Source: Pseudomonas viridiflava (GTDB lineage Bacteria > Pseudomonadota > Gammaproteobacteria > Pseudomonadales > Pseudomonadaceae). Taken from it: DNA of 64,000 bases. Below are positions 27,031-35,713 of this stretch, piece after piece (position 1 is the stretch's first letter; every line of letters begins with the position of its first letter). A program made the position numbers and the translations under genes. Below the pieces are notes generated by a model. That model ran no database searches, had not been told where the DNA came from, and worked only from the letters and a program-made list of their open reading frames with translations. The stretch lies in the NCBI RefSeq assembly GCF_900582195.1, contig NZ_UTHA01000215.1, positions 1 to 64,000 of the forward strand. Direction: 5' to 3'.

Positions 27031-28088
27031 TAATGAGCCTTAAGGTTCTGCAGATCAACCTGAGCAGCGCCTTCGGCAGCGGCAGCGATCTGGCCGATGA
27101 CCCAAGGCTGTTCGCCAGCGTCACGCAGGGTGTTCAGCGCAACTTCAACGTGCTCCTGAGCCACGCAGATAACCATGCCAACGCCGCAGTTCAGCACGCG
27201 GTGCATCTCGGTCTCGTCAACGTTGCCTTTTTCCTGCAGCCAGTCGAACACGGCAGGGCGAGTCCAGCTAGCCACGTCAACCACGGCCTGAGCGCCTTTT
27301 GGCAGAACGCGCGGGATGTTGTCGAGCAGGCCACCACCGGTGATGTGGGCCATGGCTTTGACGGCGCCGGTGTCTTTGATCAGCTTGAGCAGCGGCTTCA
27401 CATAGATGCGGGTCGGAGCCATCAGCAGGTCGGTCAGCGGTTTGCCGTCGAGCTGGGTGTTTTCGATGTCGGCACCGGACACTTCGATGATCTTGCGGAT
27501 CAGCGAGTAGCCGTTGGAGTGCGGGCCGGACGATGGCAGCGCGATCAGCGCGTCACCGGTGGCGACTTTCGAGCCGTCGATGATTTCCGATTTTTCCACG
27601 ACGCCGACGCAGAAACCGGCCAGATCGTAATCTTCGCCTTCGTACATGCCTGGCATTTCAGCGGTTTCGCCGCCAACCAGCGAGCAACCCGACAGTTCGC
27701 AGCCAGCGCCGATGCCGGTCACAACCTGGGCGGCGGTGTCGACATTGAGTTTGCCGGTGGCGTAGTAGTCGAGGAAGAACAGTGGCTCAGCGCCGCACAC
27801 CACGAGGTCGTTCACGCACATGGCAACCAGGTCGATACCGATGCTGTCGTGCTTGTTCAGGTTCAGCGCCAGACGCAGCTTGGTGCCGACGCCGTCGGTG
27901 CCGGAAACCAGCACTGGCTGCTTGTAGCCGGCCGGGATTTCGCAGAGGGCGCCGAAACCGCCCAGGCCGCCCATGACTTCCGGGCGCGCAGTGCGCTTGG
28001 CGACGCTCTTGATGCGTTCGACCAATGCTTCACCGGCGTCGATGTCTACACCGGCGTCCTTGTAGCTCAGGGAGGGTTGCTTGCTCAT
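27030..28088 (-). CDS. purM: Phosphoribosylformylglycinamidine cyclo-ligase (AIR synthetase)
   Basis: Closes the imidazole ring to give AIR, the fifth step of purine synthesis. The 352 residues begin with the family signature SYKDAGVDIDAGEALVERIK and include GTDGVGTKLRLAL, the ATP-binding region and HITGGGLLDNIPRVLP. It is first in the purM-purN-DUF3108 operon and is divergent from the DUF2066 gene; no PurR-like operator is evident upstream. Confidence 0.97.
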   Translation of the reverse strand: MSKQPSLSYKDAGVDIDAGEALVERIKSVAKRTARPEVMGGLGGFGALCEIPAGYKQPVLVSGTDGVGTKLRLALNLNKHDSIGIDLVAMCVNDLVVCGAEPLFFLDYYATGKLNVDTAAQVVTGIGAGCELSGCSLVGGETAEMPGMYEGEDYDLAGFCVGVVEKSEIIDGSKVATGDALIALPSSGPHSNGYSLIRKIIEVSGADIENTQLDGKPLTDLLMAPTRIYVKPLLKLIKDTGAVKAMAHITGGGLLDNIPRVLPKGAQAVVDVASWTRPAVFDWLQEKGNVDETEMHRVLNCGVGMVICVAQEHVEVALNTLRDAGEQPWVIGQIAAAAEGAAQVDLQNLKAH

Positions 28089-28461
28089 GATCCAGGCCTT
28101 TAGGGGAGGGGATTCAGGGGTAACGACCGAGTTCAGCGGGAACTTCGAAATCGACGGGGCGATGGCCTCGCGCGAGTTTCGAGGTGCCCGGCTGTTGCCG
28201 GTCTGCGAAGGCGCGCGATTTTATCAGGCTTGAGGGGCAGCGGCCATCCTCGCACCGACGGGCAGGGCTATATCTCGGGAAATTTTTTGCAATTAAGGCC
28301 TGCGGGTGCCTGTATAAGGTGTGGCGATTAACCGTCTATCGTTATCACTGTGCAAAAACTTACCGCTGTCGTGTGAATGTTTGGTGCTGGCAGACTGTCA
28401 CAGCCATGCTCAACCGATTCACGCGGCCTGTTCCAGGCGCTCCTGTCGACGGGAATTTTCC
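28089..28461. other. Divergent intergenic region purM / DUF2066
   Basis: 373 bp without a gene. It must hold the promoters of purM (minus) and the DUF2066 gene (plus). A TATAAG at 28313 could be a -10 box for the plus strand, but the nearest TTGCAA is 20 nt upstream, so the match is poor. A plus-strand frame through 28321-28461 is not protein-like and has no ribosome site. Confidence 0.4.
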
Positions 28462-29520
28462 ATGCGTTTTTGTAAATTGTTGTTTGTGGGTTGTTTGTCT
28501 CTGATCAGCCTGGCGAGTCACGCCGAAAATCTCAAAGGCCTCTATCAAGTGCGTGAGCCGGTCAACGGCCAGGCCCCGGAGGAGCGTGATCGCGCCACGC
28601 AGGCGGCGCTCGACACGCTGGTGTTGCGTCTGACCGGCGATCCGAAAGCAGCGCAGAACCCGGGGCTGGCGGCGATTCGCAAGGATCCGCAGCAAATTAT
28701 CAGTCAATTCGGTTTCGATGCCGGGCCGCCGGAGGTGCTGAAGGTCGATTTCGATCCGGCGACCACCGAGCAGGCGCTGCGGCGTGCCGGGCTATCGGTG
28801 TGGGGTGCCAGTCGGCCGTCGATCCTGAGTTGGTGGCTGAACGACTCGACCGAAGGTTCGAGTCTTGTCGGTGATGGTCAGGCCGCTGCCGCGCCGTTAC
28901 GTACGGCCGCGCAACATCGCGGCTTGCCATTGCGTCTGCCGCTGGCGGACCTGAGCGAGCAACTGGTAGCCACTGCGCCAGCGCTGGAAGGCACTGATCC
29001 GGCACCGTTGCGCGGCGCCTCCGAACGCTACAACGCTGACGCTTTGCTGGCAGTGCATGCCCGTGAAGAAGGCGGGCAGTGGCAAGCCAAATGGCATTTG
29101 TGGCTGGGCGATCAAAAAGAGGCAGGCAGTGTGCAGGGTGCCGATCAGGCTGCTGTCGCTGACGCGGTGATGCTGGCAGTGGCTGAGCGTCTGGCGCCAC
29201 GCTTCGTGGCCAAACCCGGCGCTTCGGGCCAGCAAACCCTGGAAGTGCAGGGCATGAATCTTGAGCACTACGCGGCGCTGTTACGGTTACTCGAACCGTT
29301 TGGCGTGCGTCTGCAAAGTGTTGATGGCGATCGCATCGTTTATCGGGTCAATGGCAGCGCCGATCAGATGCGTGCGCAGTTGTCGCTGGCCAAGTTACAG
29401 GAGTTGCCGGCCGACGCGCCTGCCCCGGTGGCAGCGCCGCAGCCTGTGGCTGGCGGGGCAGCACCGGTCGCGGCTCCGGCCCCGACCCCGGCAACACCGT
29501 CGTTGCGGTTTCGCTGGTAA
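28462..29520 (+). CDS. DUF2066 family exported protein
   Basis: A 352-residue protein with signal peptide MRFCKLLFVGCLSLISLASHA. The body matches DUF2066 (LYQVREPVNGQ, SILSWWLNDS, GLPLRLPLADL); function unknown. The last ~45 residues are a low-complexity Ala/Pro tail. ATG at 28462 follows GGGAA. It is followed after 34 nt by the AI-2E-type permease, with which it is probably co-transcribed, and then hda; this neighbourhood is conserved in gammaproteobacteria. Confidence 0.87.
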   Translation: MRFCKLLFVGCLSLISLASHAENLKGLYQVREPVNGQAPEERDRATQAALDTLVLRLTGDPKAAQNPGLAAIRKDPQQIISQFGFDAGPPEVLKVDFDPATTEQALRRAGLSVWGASRPSILSWWLNDSTEGSSLVGDGQAAAAPLRTAAQHRGLPLRLPLADLSEQLVATAPALEGTDPAPLRGASERYNADALLAVHAREEGGQWQAKWHLWLGDQKEAGSVQGADQAAVADAVMLAVAERLAPRFVAKPGASGQQTLEVQGMNLEHYAALLRLLEPFGVRLQSVDGDRIVYRVNGSADQMRAQLSLAKLQELPADAPAPVAAPQPVAGGAAPVAAPAPTPATPSLRFRW

Positions 29521-29554
29521 GTCTTTCCTTATATAGAAGCAACAGGAGTGGTAC

Positions 29555-30628
29555 ATGGCCGATACGCGGCGTTGGTTCTGGCTCGGTGGGGTTGTCCTGC
29601 TTTGCGCATTTGTATGGTTGCTGCACCCGATCCTTACGCCGTTTCTGGTAGCGCTGCTGCTGGCTTATCTGTTCGATCCGTTGGTGGATCGTCTGGAAAA
29701 ACTCGGGCTGTCGCGAACCTGGGGCGTGATCGCGGTGTTTGCGTTGTTCACGCTGATCGTCACCGCACTGATGCTGGTGCTGGTGCCGATGCTCGCCAAG
29801 CAGTTGCTGCGTCTGTACGAACTGGCACCGCAGATGCTCGACTGGTTGCAGCACACAGCTGTGCCGTGGGCGCAGTCGAAGCTGGGGTTGTCGGACGGTT
29901 TCTGGAAGTTCGACAAGGTCAAGGCCGCGATCAGCGAGCACATGGGTCAGACCACCGACATTGTCGGCGTGGTGCTGAGTCAGGCGACGGCGTCGAGTCT
30001 GGCGCTGATTGGCTGGCTGGCCAATCTGGTGCTGATCCCGGTAGTAAGTTTCTACCTGCTGCGCGACTGGGACGTGATGATGGCCAAGATCCGCAGCCTG
30101 CTGCCGCGTGATCGTGAGGAAACCATCGTATCGCTGGCCGGTGAGTGTCATGAGGTACTGGGCGCGTTTGTTCGCGGTCAGTTGCTGGTGATGGTGGCGC
30201 TGGGCGTGATCTACGCAGCGGGCCTGATGATCGTCGGTCTGGAACTGGGGCTGTTGATCGGTCTGATCGCGGGTCTGGCGGCGATCGTGCCGTACATGGG
30301 GTTCGTGATTGGTATTGGCGCGGCACTGATTGCCGGGTTGTTCCAGTTCGGTGGCGATCTGTACCCGATGGTCGGAATCGTCGCGGTGTTCATGGTCGGT
30401 CAGGCGCTGGAAGGCATGGTGCTGACCCCGCTGCTGGTGGGCGATCGTATCGGTCTGCATCCGGTGGCGGTCATCTTCGCGATTCTGGCGGGTGGCGAGC
30501 TGTTCGGCTTTACCGGTGTGTTGCTGGCTTTGCCGGTCGCCGCGGTGATCATGGTGCTGGTGCGTCATGTGCACGACTTGTACAAGGACTCTGACATCTA
30601 TAGTGGTGTTGACGATCCGCAGTTGTAA
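29555..30628 (+). CDS. AI-2E family (PerM/TqsA-like) transporter
   Basis: A 357-residue inner-membrane protein with about eight membrane segments in the typical order: two N-terminal, one near 60-80, a soluble stretch, then segments from ~145 to 340 ending with a hydrophilic tail. Motifs PVVSFYLLRDWD and GLIAGLAAIVPYMG fit the family. Members export diverse small molecules; autoinducer transport is not implied here. AGGAG precedes ATG 29555. Confidence 0.92.
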   Translation: MADTRRWFWLGGVVLLCAFVWLLHPILTPFLVALLLAYLFDPLVDRLEKLGLSRTWGVIAVFALFTLIVTALMLVLVPMLAKQLLRLYELAPQMLDWLQHTAVPWAQSKLGLSDGFWKFDKVKAAISEHMGQTTDIVGVVLSQATASSLALIGWLANLVLIPVVSFYLLRDWDVMMAKIRSLLPRDREETIVSLAGECHEVLGAFVRGQLLVMVALGVIYAAGLMIVGLELGLLIGLIAGLAAIVPYMGFVIGIGAALIAGLFQFGGDLYPMVGIVAVFMVGQALEGMVLTPLLVGDRIGLHPVAVIFAILAGGELFGFTGVLLALPVAAVIMVLVRHVHDLYKDSDIYSGVDDPQL

Positions 30629-30835
30629 TGGCGCAGGGGCGGCCCGGCAAATCGCCGGGTTGGCCCGCGTCCTGCAGGCGCTGGCGCCAAAGAATCTGTC
30701 ATAAAACCAGCGTGTTAACGCAAACCTTTGATTTTGCTTGGACTCTGTCGCATTGTGCGCTCAGCTTCACGGGTATAAACTTCGCAAACTTTACACAGAG
30801 GCCACTAACGGTTCCTTGAGAACTGTTCAGTCAGC

Positions 30836-31540
30836 ATGAAACCGATTCAGCTGCCCCTAGGTGTGCGTCTGCGTGACGACGCCACCTTCATCAACTACTA
30901 CCCAGGCGCCAATGCCGCTGCACTCGGCTATGTCGAGCGTCTATGCGAAGCCGACGCCGGCTGGACAGAAAGCCTGATCTACCTGTGGGGCAAACACGGC
31001 GTAGGGCGTACGCATCTGTTGCAGGCAGCGTGTCTGCGTTTTGAGCAAATGGGTGAGCCGGCGGTGTACTTGCCGTTGGCCGAGTTGATGGATCGCGGTG
31101 TCGAAATCCTCGACAACCTCGAGCAGTACGAACTGGTTTGCCTGGACGACTTGCAGGTAATTGCCGGCAAGGCTGACTGGGAAGAGGCGATGTTTCATCT
31201 GTTCAACCGTCTGCGTGACAGCGGTCGGCGTCTGCTGATCGCCGCGTCCACTTCTCCGCGTGAGCTGCCGGTCAAACTGGCTGACTTGAAATCACGCCTG
31301 ACCCTGGCACTGATTTTCCAGATGCGCCCGCTCTCCGATGAAGACAAATTGCGCGCCTTGCAATTGCGCGCATCGCGTCGCGGTCTGCACCTGACCGATG
31401 AAGTCGGGCATTTTATTTTGACCCGCGGCACCCGCAGCATGAGTGCGCTGTTCAACTTGCTCGAACAGCTCGATCAGGCCTCGTTGCAGGCTCAGCGCAA
31501 GCTGACCATTCCCTTCCTGAAAGAAACGCTAGGCTGGTAA
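30836..31540 (+). CDS. hda: DnaA regulatory inactivator Hda
   Basis: AAA+ protein that, with the DNA-loaded sliding clamp, stimulates ATP hydrolysis by DnaA and so limits re-initiation. The 234 residues start with a clamp-binding motif IQLPLGV. The Walker A region LWGKHGVGRTHLL has Arg where ATPases have Lys, as is usual in Hda. Walker B VCLDDLQ, sensor regions and the C-terminal RGTRSMSALFNLLEQLD helix follow. The 207-nt upstream spacer holds a GC hairpin (CCCGGCAAATCGCCGGG, 30643-30660) and no T tract. Confidence 0.95.
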   Translation: MKPIQLPLGVRLRDDATFINYYPGANAAALGYVERLCEADAGWTESLIYLWGKHGVGRTHLLQAACLRFEQMGEPAVYLPLAELMDRGVEILDNLEQYELVCLDDLQVIAGKADWEEAMFHLFNRLRDSGRRLLIAASTSPRELPVKLADLKSRLTLALIFQMRPLSDEDKLRALQLRASRRGLHLTDEVGHFILTRGTRSMSALFNLLEQLDQASLQAQRKLTIPFLKETLGW

Positions 31541-31754
31541 CGGCGCGGCTTTCAGCGTGTTTTGGCATATTTCAGGCGCCAGAAAATCCGCTTTCCTGCA
31601 GGGTGTGCAGGCCGCGTATCGGTTCAAATGGGCTTAAGCGCTTAGATGTAAACGAGAAACCGGGAAGTCACAAAAAGATCGATTGAATTTGCAAATGAGG
31701 TTGATAGCGGGCATAGTCTCGGCTTCTTTACAACTATCAGCCACGGTCGTGCCC

Positions 31755-32372
31755 ATGCTAAAGCGCTTCGCACCCCTCGTGCCTCTCGCACTCGTCACCC
31801 TGTTGTACGGTTGCGCTGCTCATTCTCCAGTTCAAGAGCAGCCTCAGCAGGTTAAAAATTCTGCCACGGCCCAGTCTTCCGTTATTTACCAGGAAGAGCT
31901 GGACACCGAAAAAGAACTCAACGAATTCAATGGCAAGAAGCCTTATCAGCTTCCTGTTCTGGCCGACAGCATCCTCGAACGCGGCATGTCCCTGATCGGT
32001 ACCCGTTACCGTTTCGGCGGTACCTCTGAAGCCGGTTTCGATTGCAGCGGTTTCATCGGCTACCTGTTTCGTGAAGAGGCCGGCATGAACCTGCCGCGCT
32101 CCACCCGCGAAATGATCAACGTCGATGCGCCACTGGTCTCGCGCAGCAACCTTGAGCCGGGCGATCTGCTGTTCTTCGCCACCAACGGTCGTCGCGGTCG
32201 TGTCAGTCACGCCGGGATCTATCTGGGTGACAACCAGTTCATCCACTCCAGCAGTCGTCGCAGCGGCGGTGTTCGCATCGACAGCCTGGGTGACAGCTAC
32301 TGGAGCAAGACCTTCATCGAAGCGAAACGCGCGCTGGCCAACGCTCCGACTGTAGTCACCGCTCGCAAGTAA
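31755..32372 (+). CDS. NlpC/P60 lipoprotein (C40 peptidase), MepS-like
   Basis: Putative peptidoglycan endopeptidase anchored in the outer membrane. The signal sequence MLKRFAPLVPLALVTLLYGC ends in a lipobox, followed by ~60 linker residues and an NlpC/P60 domain with Cys in FDCSGFIGYL and His in VSHAGIYLG. Length is 205 residues. The ATG at 31755 lacks a clear ribosome site, but it is the only start that gives a lipoprotein signal; a start at 31683 would put 24 odd residues before it. A second paralogue follows. Confidence 0.88.
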   Translation: MLKRFAPLVPLALVTLLYGCAAHSPVQEQPQQVKNSATAQSSVIYQEELDTEKELNEFNGKKPYQLPVLADSILERGMSLIGTRYRFGGTSEAGFDCSGFIGYLFREEAGMNLPRSTREMINVDAPLVSRSNLEPGDLLFFATNGRRGRVSHAGIYLGDNQFIHSSSRRSGGVRIDSLGDSYWSKTFIEAKRALANAPTVVTARK

Positions 32373-32506
32373 TCCCCGTTGTCGCTGCGTTCGCGGCGAC
32401 AATCAGGCGCCGGCAACGGAGTAGACCTAGACTTTACAAGGTGAAGTTAAAGTCTTACTTGAAGTTTGCCGCGTAGCCGCTAGAATCCTGAATCTATATT
32501 GATGGC

Positions 32507-32540
32507 AAACCGCCTGCGTGCTCCGCAGGCGGTTTTGTTT
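32507..32540 (+). terminator. Rho-independent terminator between NlpC/P60 genes
   Basis: AAACCGCCTGCG-TGCT-CCGCAGGCGGTTTTGTTTT. It lies 135 nt after the first gene and only 48 nt before the second, so the second gene would need a promoter in between or read-through. Confidence 0.85.
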
Positions 32541-32588
32541 TCTGTCCATCGGCAGAAAAAGCCGCAGCCAGATCAGGATGTTCTGCTT

Positions 32589-33125
32589 ATGACGATGTCG
32601 GCCCGCCTCACTTTGATGCTCTGCGCAGCGCTGCTCAGCGCTTGCGCCAGTCGCACGCCGCCACCTGCGCCGGTGGTTCGCGCGCCGGTTGTGTTCGGCC
32701 CCTCGCAGGCTTTTTCGCCGGCGGCTGAAGACGTGCTGTTTCGCGCGCTTGGCCTGGTCGGCACACCTTATCGCTGGGGCGGCAACACGCCGGATTCGGG
32801 ATTCGATTGCAGCGGGCTGATCGGGTTTGTCTACCGCGATGCGGCGGGCATCTCTTTGCCGCGTTCGACGCGTGAGCTGATCGTCATGCAGGCACCGAAT
32901 GTAGGCAAGGAAGGCTTGCAGACTGGCGATTTGATCTTCTTCGCCACCAATGGCGGCTCGCAGGTCAGTCATGCGGGGATTTATGTTGGCGAAGGCCGCT
33001 TTGTACATGCGCCGGCCACGGGCGGTACGGTGAAGCTGGACAGTCTGTCGAAGGCGTATTGGCAGAAGGCGTATCTGAGTGCCAAGCGGGTGTTGCAGCC
33101 GGAGCATCTGGCGCATAACCCGTAG
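32589..33125 (+). CDS. Second NlpC/P60 lipoprotein (C40 peptidase)
   Basis: A 178-residue paralogue of the preceding protein. The lipobox LLSAC follows a short signal sequence. The catalytic Cys lies in FDCSGLIGFVY and His in VSHAGIYVG; the domain is shorter at the N-terminal linker. ATG at 32589 has AGGA upstream; a second ATG at 32595 is also possible. Probably a cell-wall endopeptidase needed for envelope growth, by analogy with MepS/NlpC; its substrate is not shown by sequence. Confidence 0.87.
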   Translation: MTMSARLTLMLCAALLSACASRTPPPAPVVRAPVVFGPSQAFSPAAEDVLFRALGLVGTPYRWGGNTPDSGFDCSGLIGFVYRDAAGISLPRSTRELIVMQAPNVGKEGLQTGDLIFFATNGGSQVSHAGIYVGEGRFVHAPATGGTVKLDSLSKAYWQKAYLSAKRVLQPEHLAHNP

Positions 33126-33144
33126 TAAAGACAACGTAAAACCC

Positions 33145-33250
33145 ATGTGGGAGCGAGCTTGCTCGCGAAGACGGTGTGTCATTCAATTCAATATTGACTG
33201 ACCCGACGCTTTCGCGAGCAAGTCGAATCGTCGCACCGTCGCTCCCACAT
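33145..33250. repeat. REPIN with variant right arm
   Basis: Left arm is a standard REP (TGTGGGAGCGAGCTTGCTCGC). In the right arm, the single C between CGCGAGCAAG and TCGCTCCCACA is replaced by the 16 nt TCGAATCGTCGCACCG. The same replacement occurs at 44771. The loop contains GGTGTGTCATTCAA as in the REPIN at 63437. Confidence 0.85.
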
Positions 33251-33272
33251 TTGTTATGTGTCAGGCGGCACG

Positions 33273-34586
33273 TTATTTGGCAGAAAACACTCGCCACACC
33301 TTGTTGCCAACATCATCCGCCACCAGCAAGCCACCTTGCTGATCGATCACCACGCCCACCGGCCGACCCAGTGCATTCTCGTCCTTGTCGAGGAACCCGG
33401 TCAGCACATCCACCGGTTTGCCGCTCGGCTTGCCACCGGTAAACGGCACGAAAATCACTTTGTAGCCACTGTGCGGTTTGCGGTTCCATGAGCCGTGTTG
33501 ACCGATGAAGGCGCCTTCCTTGAATTGCGCCGGCAACGTGTTGCCCTCGGCAAAGCTCAGGCCCAGCGAAGCGGTGTGCGGCCCGACTGCATAATCCGGG
33601 GCGATGGCTTTGGCCACCAGGTCGGGGTTTTGCGGCGAAACGCGGACATCAACATGCTGGCCGTAGTAGCTGAACGGCCAGCCATAGAAACCACCGTCCT
33701 TCACCGAGGTGATGTAGTCCGGCACCAGATCACTGCCGATCTCGTCGCGTTCGTTGACCGCTGTCCACAGCGCACCACTTTTCGGCTCCCAGGCCAAGCC
33801 ATTGGGGTTGCGGATGCCTGAGGCGAAAATCCGGTGATTGCCGGTCGCCCGATCGACTTCCCAGATCGCGGCGCGGCCTTCTTCTTTATCCAGACCATTT
33901 TCGCCGACGTTGCTGTTCGAGCCGACGGTGACGTACAGCTTGCTGCCGTCCTTGCTGGCGATGACGTTTTTGGTCCAGTGGTGATTCAGTGTGCCGCCGG
34001 GTAAATCGACAACCTTGATTGGCTGCGACTTGATCTCGGTCGCGCCGGGTTCGTAATTGAAGCGCAGCAGGCGGTCGGTGTCTGCGACGTAAAGATCATT
34101 GCCGACCAGGGTCATGCCAAACGGCGAGTTGAGGTTCTGCAGAAACACCGTGCGGGTCTCGGCAACGCCATCATGATCGGCGTCACGCAGCAAGGTGATA
34201 CGGTTCGGGCTCGGCACGCCAGCGCCGGCCTTGCCCATGACCTTCTTCATTACCCAGCCGCGGATGCCTTTGCTGTCATCGGGTTTCGGCGGGGCATTGG
34301 TTTCCGCCACGAGCACATCGCCGTTGGGCAGCACATAGAGCCAGCGCGGATGATCGAGGCCTTCGGCGAATGACGCGACCTGGGTGCCAGCCGCCGCAGT
34401 CGGTTTGCCGCCCTCGGGCCAGCCGACCGCCGGGGCGATATTCACCGTCGGGATCAGGGTCTTGTTCGGTTCGGGCAGTTTCGGTGACGGGCCGGTGCCG
34501 TCGGAGACTTGCAGGCTGGAGGATTCACCACAGGCGGCGAGTCCTCCGGCGAAGGCGATGACAAAAACGAGCTGGTGCTTGCGCAT
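33273..34586 (-). CDS. Sorbosone dehydrogenase-like beta-propeller lipoprotein
   Basis: A 437-residue lipoprotein (lipobox LAAC, Cys19) with a PQQ-type glucose/sorbosone dehydrogenase beta-propeller. Landmarks are GLDHPRWLYVLPNGDVLVAE, NSPFGMTLVGNDLYV, TVGSNSNVGEN, SGIRNPNGLAWEP and GQHGSWNR. It probably oxidises a sugar or aldose in the periplasm, but whether it binds PQQ cannot be settled from sequence. It is monocistronic; a gene of unknown function lies upstream on the same strand. Confidence 0.88.
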   Translation of the reverse strand: MRKHQLVFVIAFAGGLAACGESSSLQVSDGTGPSPKLPEPNKTLIPTVNIAPAVGWPEGGKPTAAAGTQVASFAEGLDHPRWLYVLPNGDVLVAETNAPPKPDDSKGIRGWVMKKVMGKAGAGVPSPNRITLLRDADHDGVAETRTVFLQNLNSPFGMTLVGNDLYVADTDRLLRFNYEPGATEIKSQPIKVVDLPGGTLNHHWTKNVIASKDGSKLYVTVGSNSNVGENGLDKEEGRAAIWEVDRATGNHRIFASGIRNPNGLAWEPKSGALWTAVNERDEIGSDLVPDYITSVKDGGFYGWPFSYYGQHVDVRVSPQNPDLVAKAIAPDYAVGPHTASLGLSFAEGNTLPAQFKEGAFIGQHGSWNRKPHSGYKVIFVPFTGGKPSGKPVDVLTGFLDKDENALGRPVGVVIDQQGGLLVADDVGNKVWRVFSAK

Positions 34587-34652
34587 TGCTGATCTTCCCT
34601 ATGAATGCATTCCTAATCATAGAGGAGGGCGCAAGCCCGATGGTTCAACTGC

Positions 34653-35237
34653 TCAGCCGCGGGCTTCCTTGAACAGCACGGCGATGCCCGGGTGATAGTT
34701 GCCCGCTTCGCTGCGTAATTTGCGGTAGGCGTAGGGGAAATACCAAGCGACCGCGCAGGTGTGTTCCTTTTGCAGGTCATCGACCATGTCCTGCAGTTCT
34801 TCGGGGCTGGCGCTGTGCTGGGCTTTTTGCGGGGCGACGAACAGGCAGCCGAGCTTGAGATCGCTGGCATAACTGACGCGTTTGGCGTCGTTGGTGATGT
34901 CGAGCAGGGCTTGGGTCAGATTGAGGTTGGTAACCTTTGGCCAGCGCTGGGTGGCCTGGATAAAGGCGCGGTCTTCGGCGCCGGCGAGAAACAGATCGGC
35001 GCGGGCATTGCGCTCGCCTTCTTCGTTTTGTTTGCGCGTGGCAGTGTCATTCAAGGTCACCAGCTCGGCCATCCAGGCTGCGGCCGAGAGCAGTCCGAGA
35101 TTGGCTTTCTCGTCATGCCAGTAAGGGGTGTCGCTGTCGCCGCGCACGGCGTTGTAGCGGTCGATACAGTCAAACCAGCGTTCAAGCACCGGGCGCAGGA
35201 ATTCCAGGCGCGGGTTGCTGATGATCATGCCTTGCAT
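34653..35237 (-). CDS. Conserved hypothetical protein
   Basis: 194 residues with no signal peptide or membrane segment; rich in Trp, Tyr and charged residues (ERWFDCIDRYNAVRGD; AVAWYFPYAYRKLRSEAGNY). I do not recognise the family. Reading frame and codon bias fit the surroundings, so it is a real gene. Several ATGs are clustered (35237-35246); the one at 35237 sits 9 nt after AAAAGG. It is transcribed divergently from the cobalamin riboswitch and cob genes. No functional link is evident beyond position. Confidence 0.75.
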   Translation of the reverse strand: MQGMIISNPRLEFLRPVLERWFDCIDRYNAVRGDSDTPYWHDEKANLGLLSAAAWMAELVTLNDTATRKQNEEGERNARADLFLAGAEDRAFIQATQRWPKVTNLNLTQALLDITNDAKRVSYASDLKLGCLFVAPQKAQHSASPEELQDMVDDLQKEHTCAVAWYFPYAYRKLRSEAGNYHPGIAVLFKEARG

Positions 35238-35414
35238 CGTCATCATCCTTTTATTGTTGTCGTGGGCTTTTCGAGAAAATCATGGCTCTTTGATATCATT
35301 TGTATCAGTGTGGCACAAGATTGGCGTCAGATAATTGATCGGCGGCAGTTATTCACCCGATGGCTGCCTCTTTAATTGACGCTCCACCCCCAACCCTCTA
35401 ACCTTCGCGGCTTG

Positions 35415-35620
35415 TTTCAGGTGCTCTGTGACCTGCGTCGACAGAGTGAAACAGGGAAGCCGGTGAGGGTTGTCTTCGCACGAAGAACCACCACGATCCC
35501 GACGCTGCCCCCGCAACGGTAAATGAGTGAAAACTGCGCCTTGAGCCACTGCCTCGACAGAAGCGGGAAGGCGCGCAGTCAGGCGAAACGCCGCTCATGA
35601 GCCCGGAGACCGGCCTGATC
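35415..35620 (+). promoter_or_regulatory. Cobalamin (B12) riboswitch
   Basis: The adenosylcobalamin riboswitch landmarks occur in order: GTGAAACAGGGAAGCCGGTG (35446-35465), the B12-box core GACGCTGCCCCCGCAACGGT (35501-35520), AGCCACTGCC with GGGAAGGCG, and the closing AGCCCGGAGACCGGCC. It ends about 95 nt before the cobO start, where it would repress the cob genes at high cobalamin. The adjoining 35238-35414 has no gene and should contain the promoter. Confidence 0.95.
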
Positions 35621-35713
35621 CATCCAGCGGCATCACGGTGGGCGATGCCAGGCTTTTTGCCGTCTATTCTTGTGCCTGCCCGCCGTTATCCAGCCCCAAC
35701 GGAGAGCTCCCCC

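Noticed and set aside
28321..28461. 47-residue N-terminal extension of the DUF2066 protein
   Set aside because: It would bury the clear signal peptide that begins at 28462.
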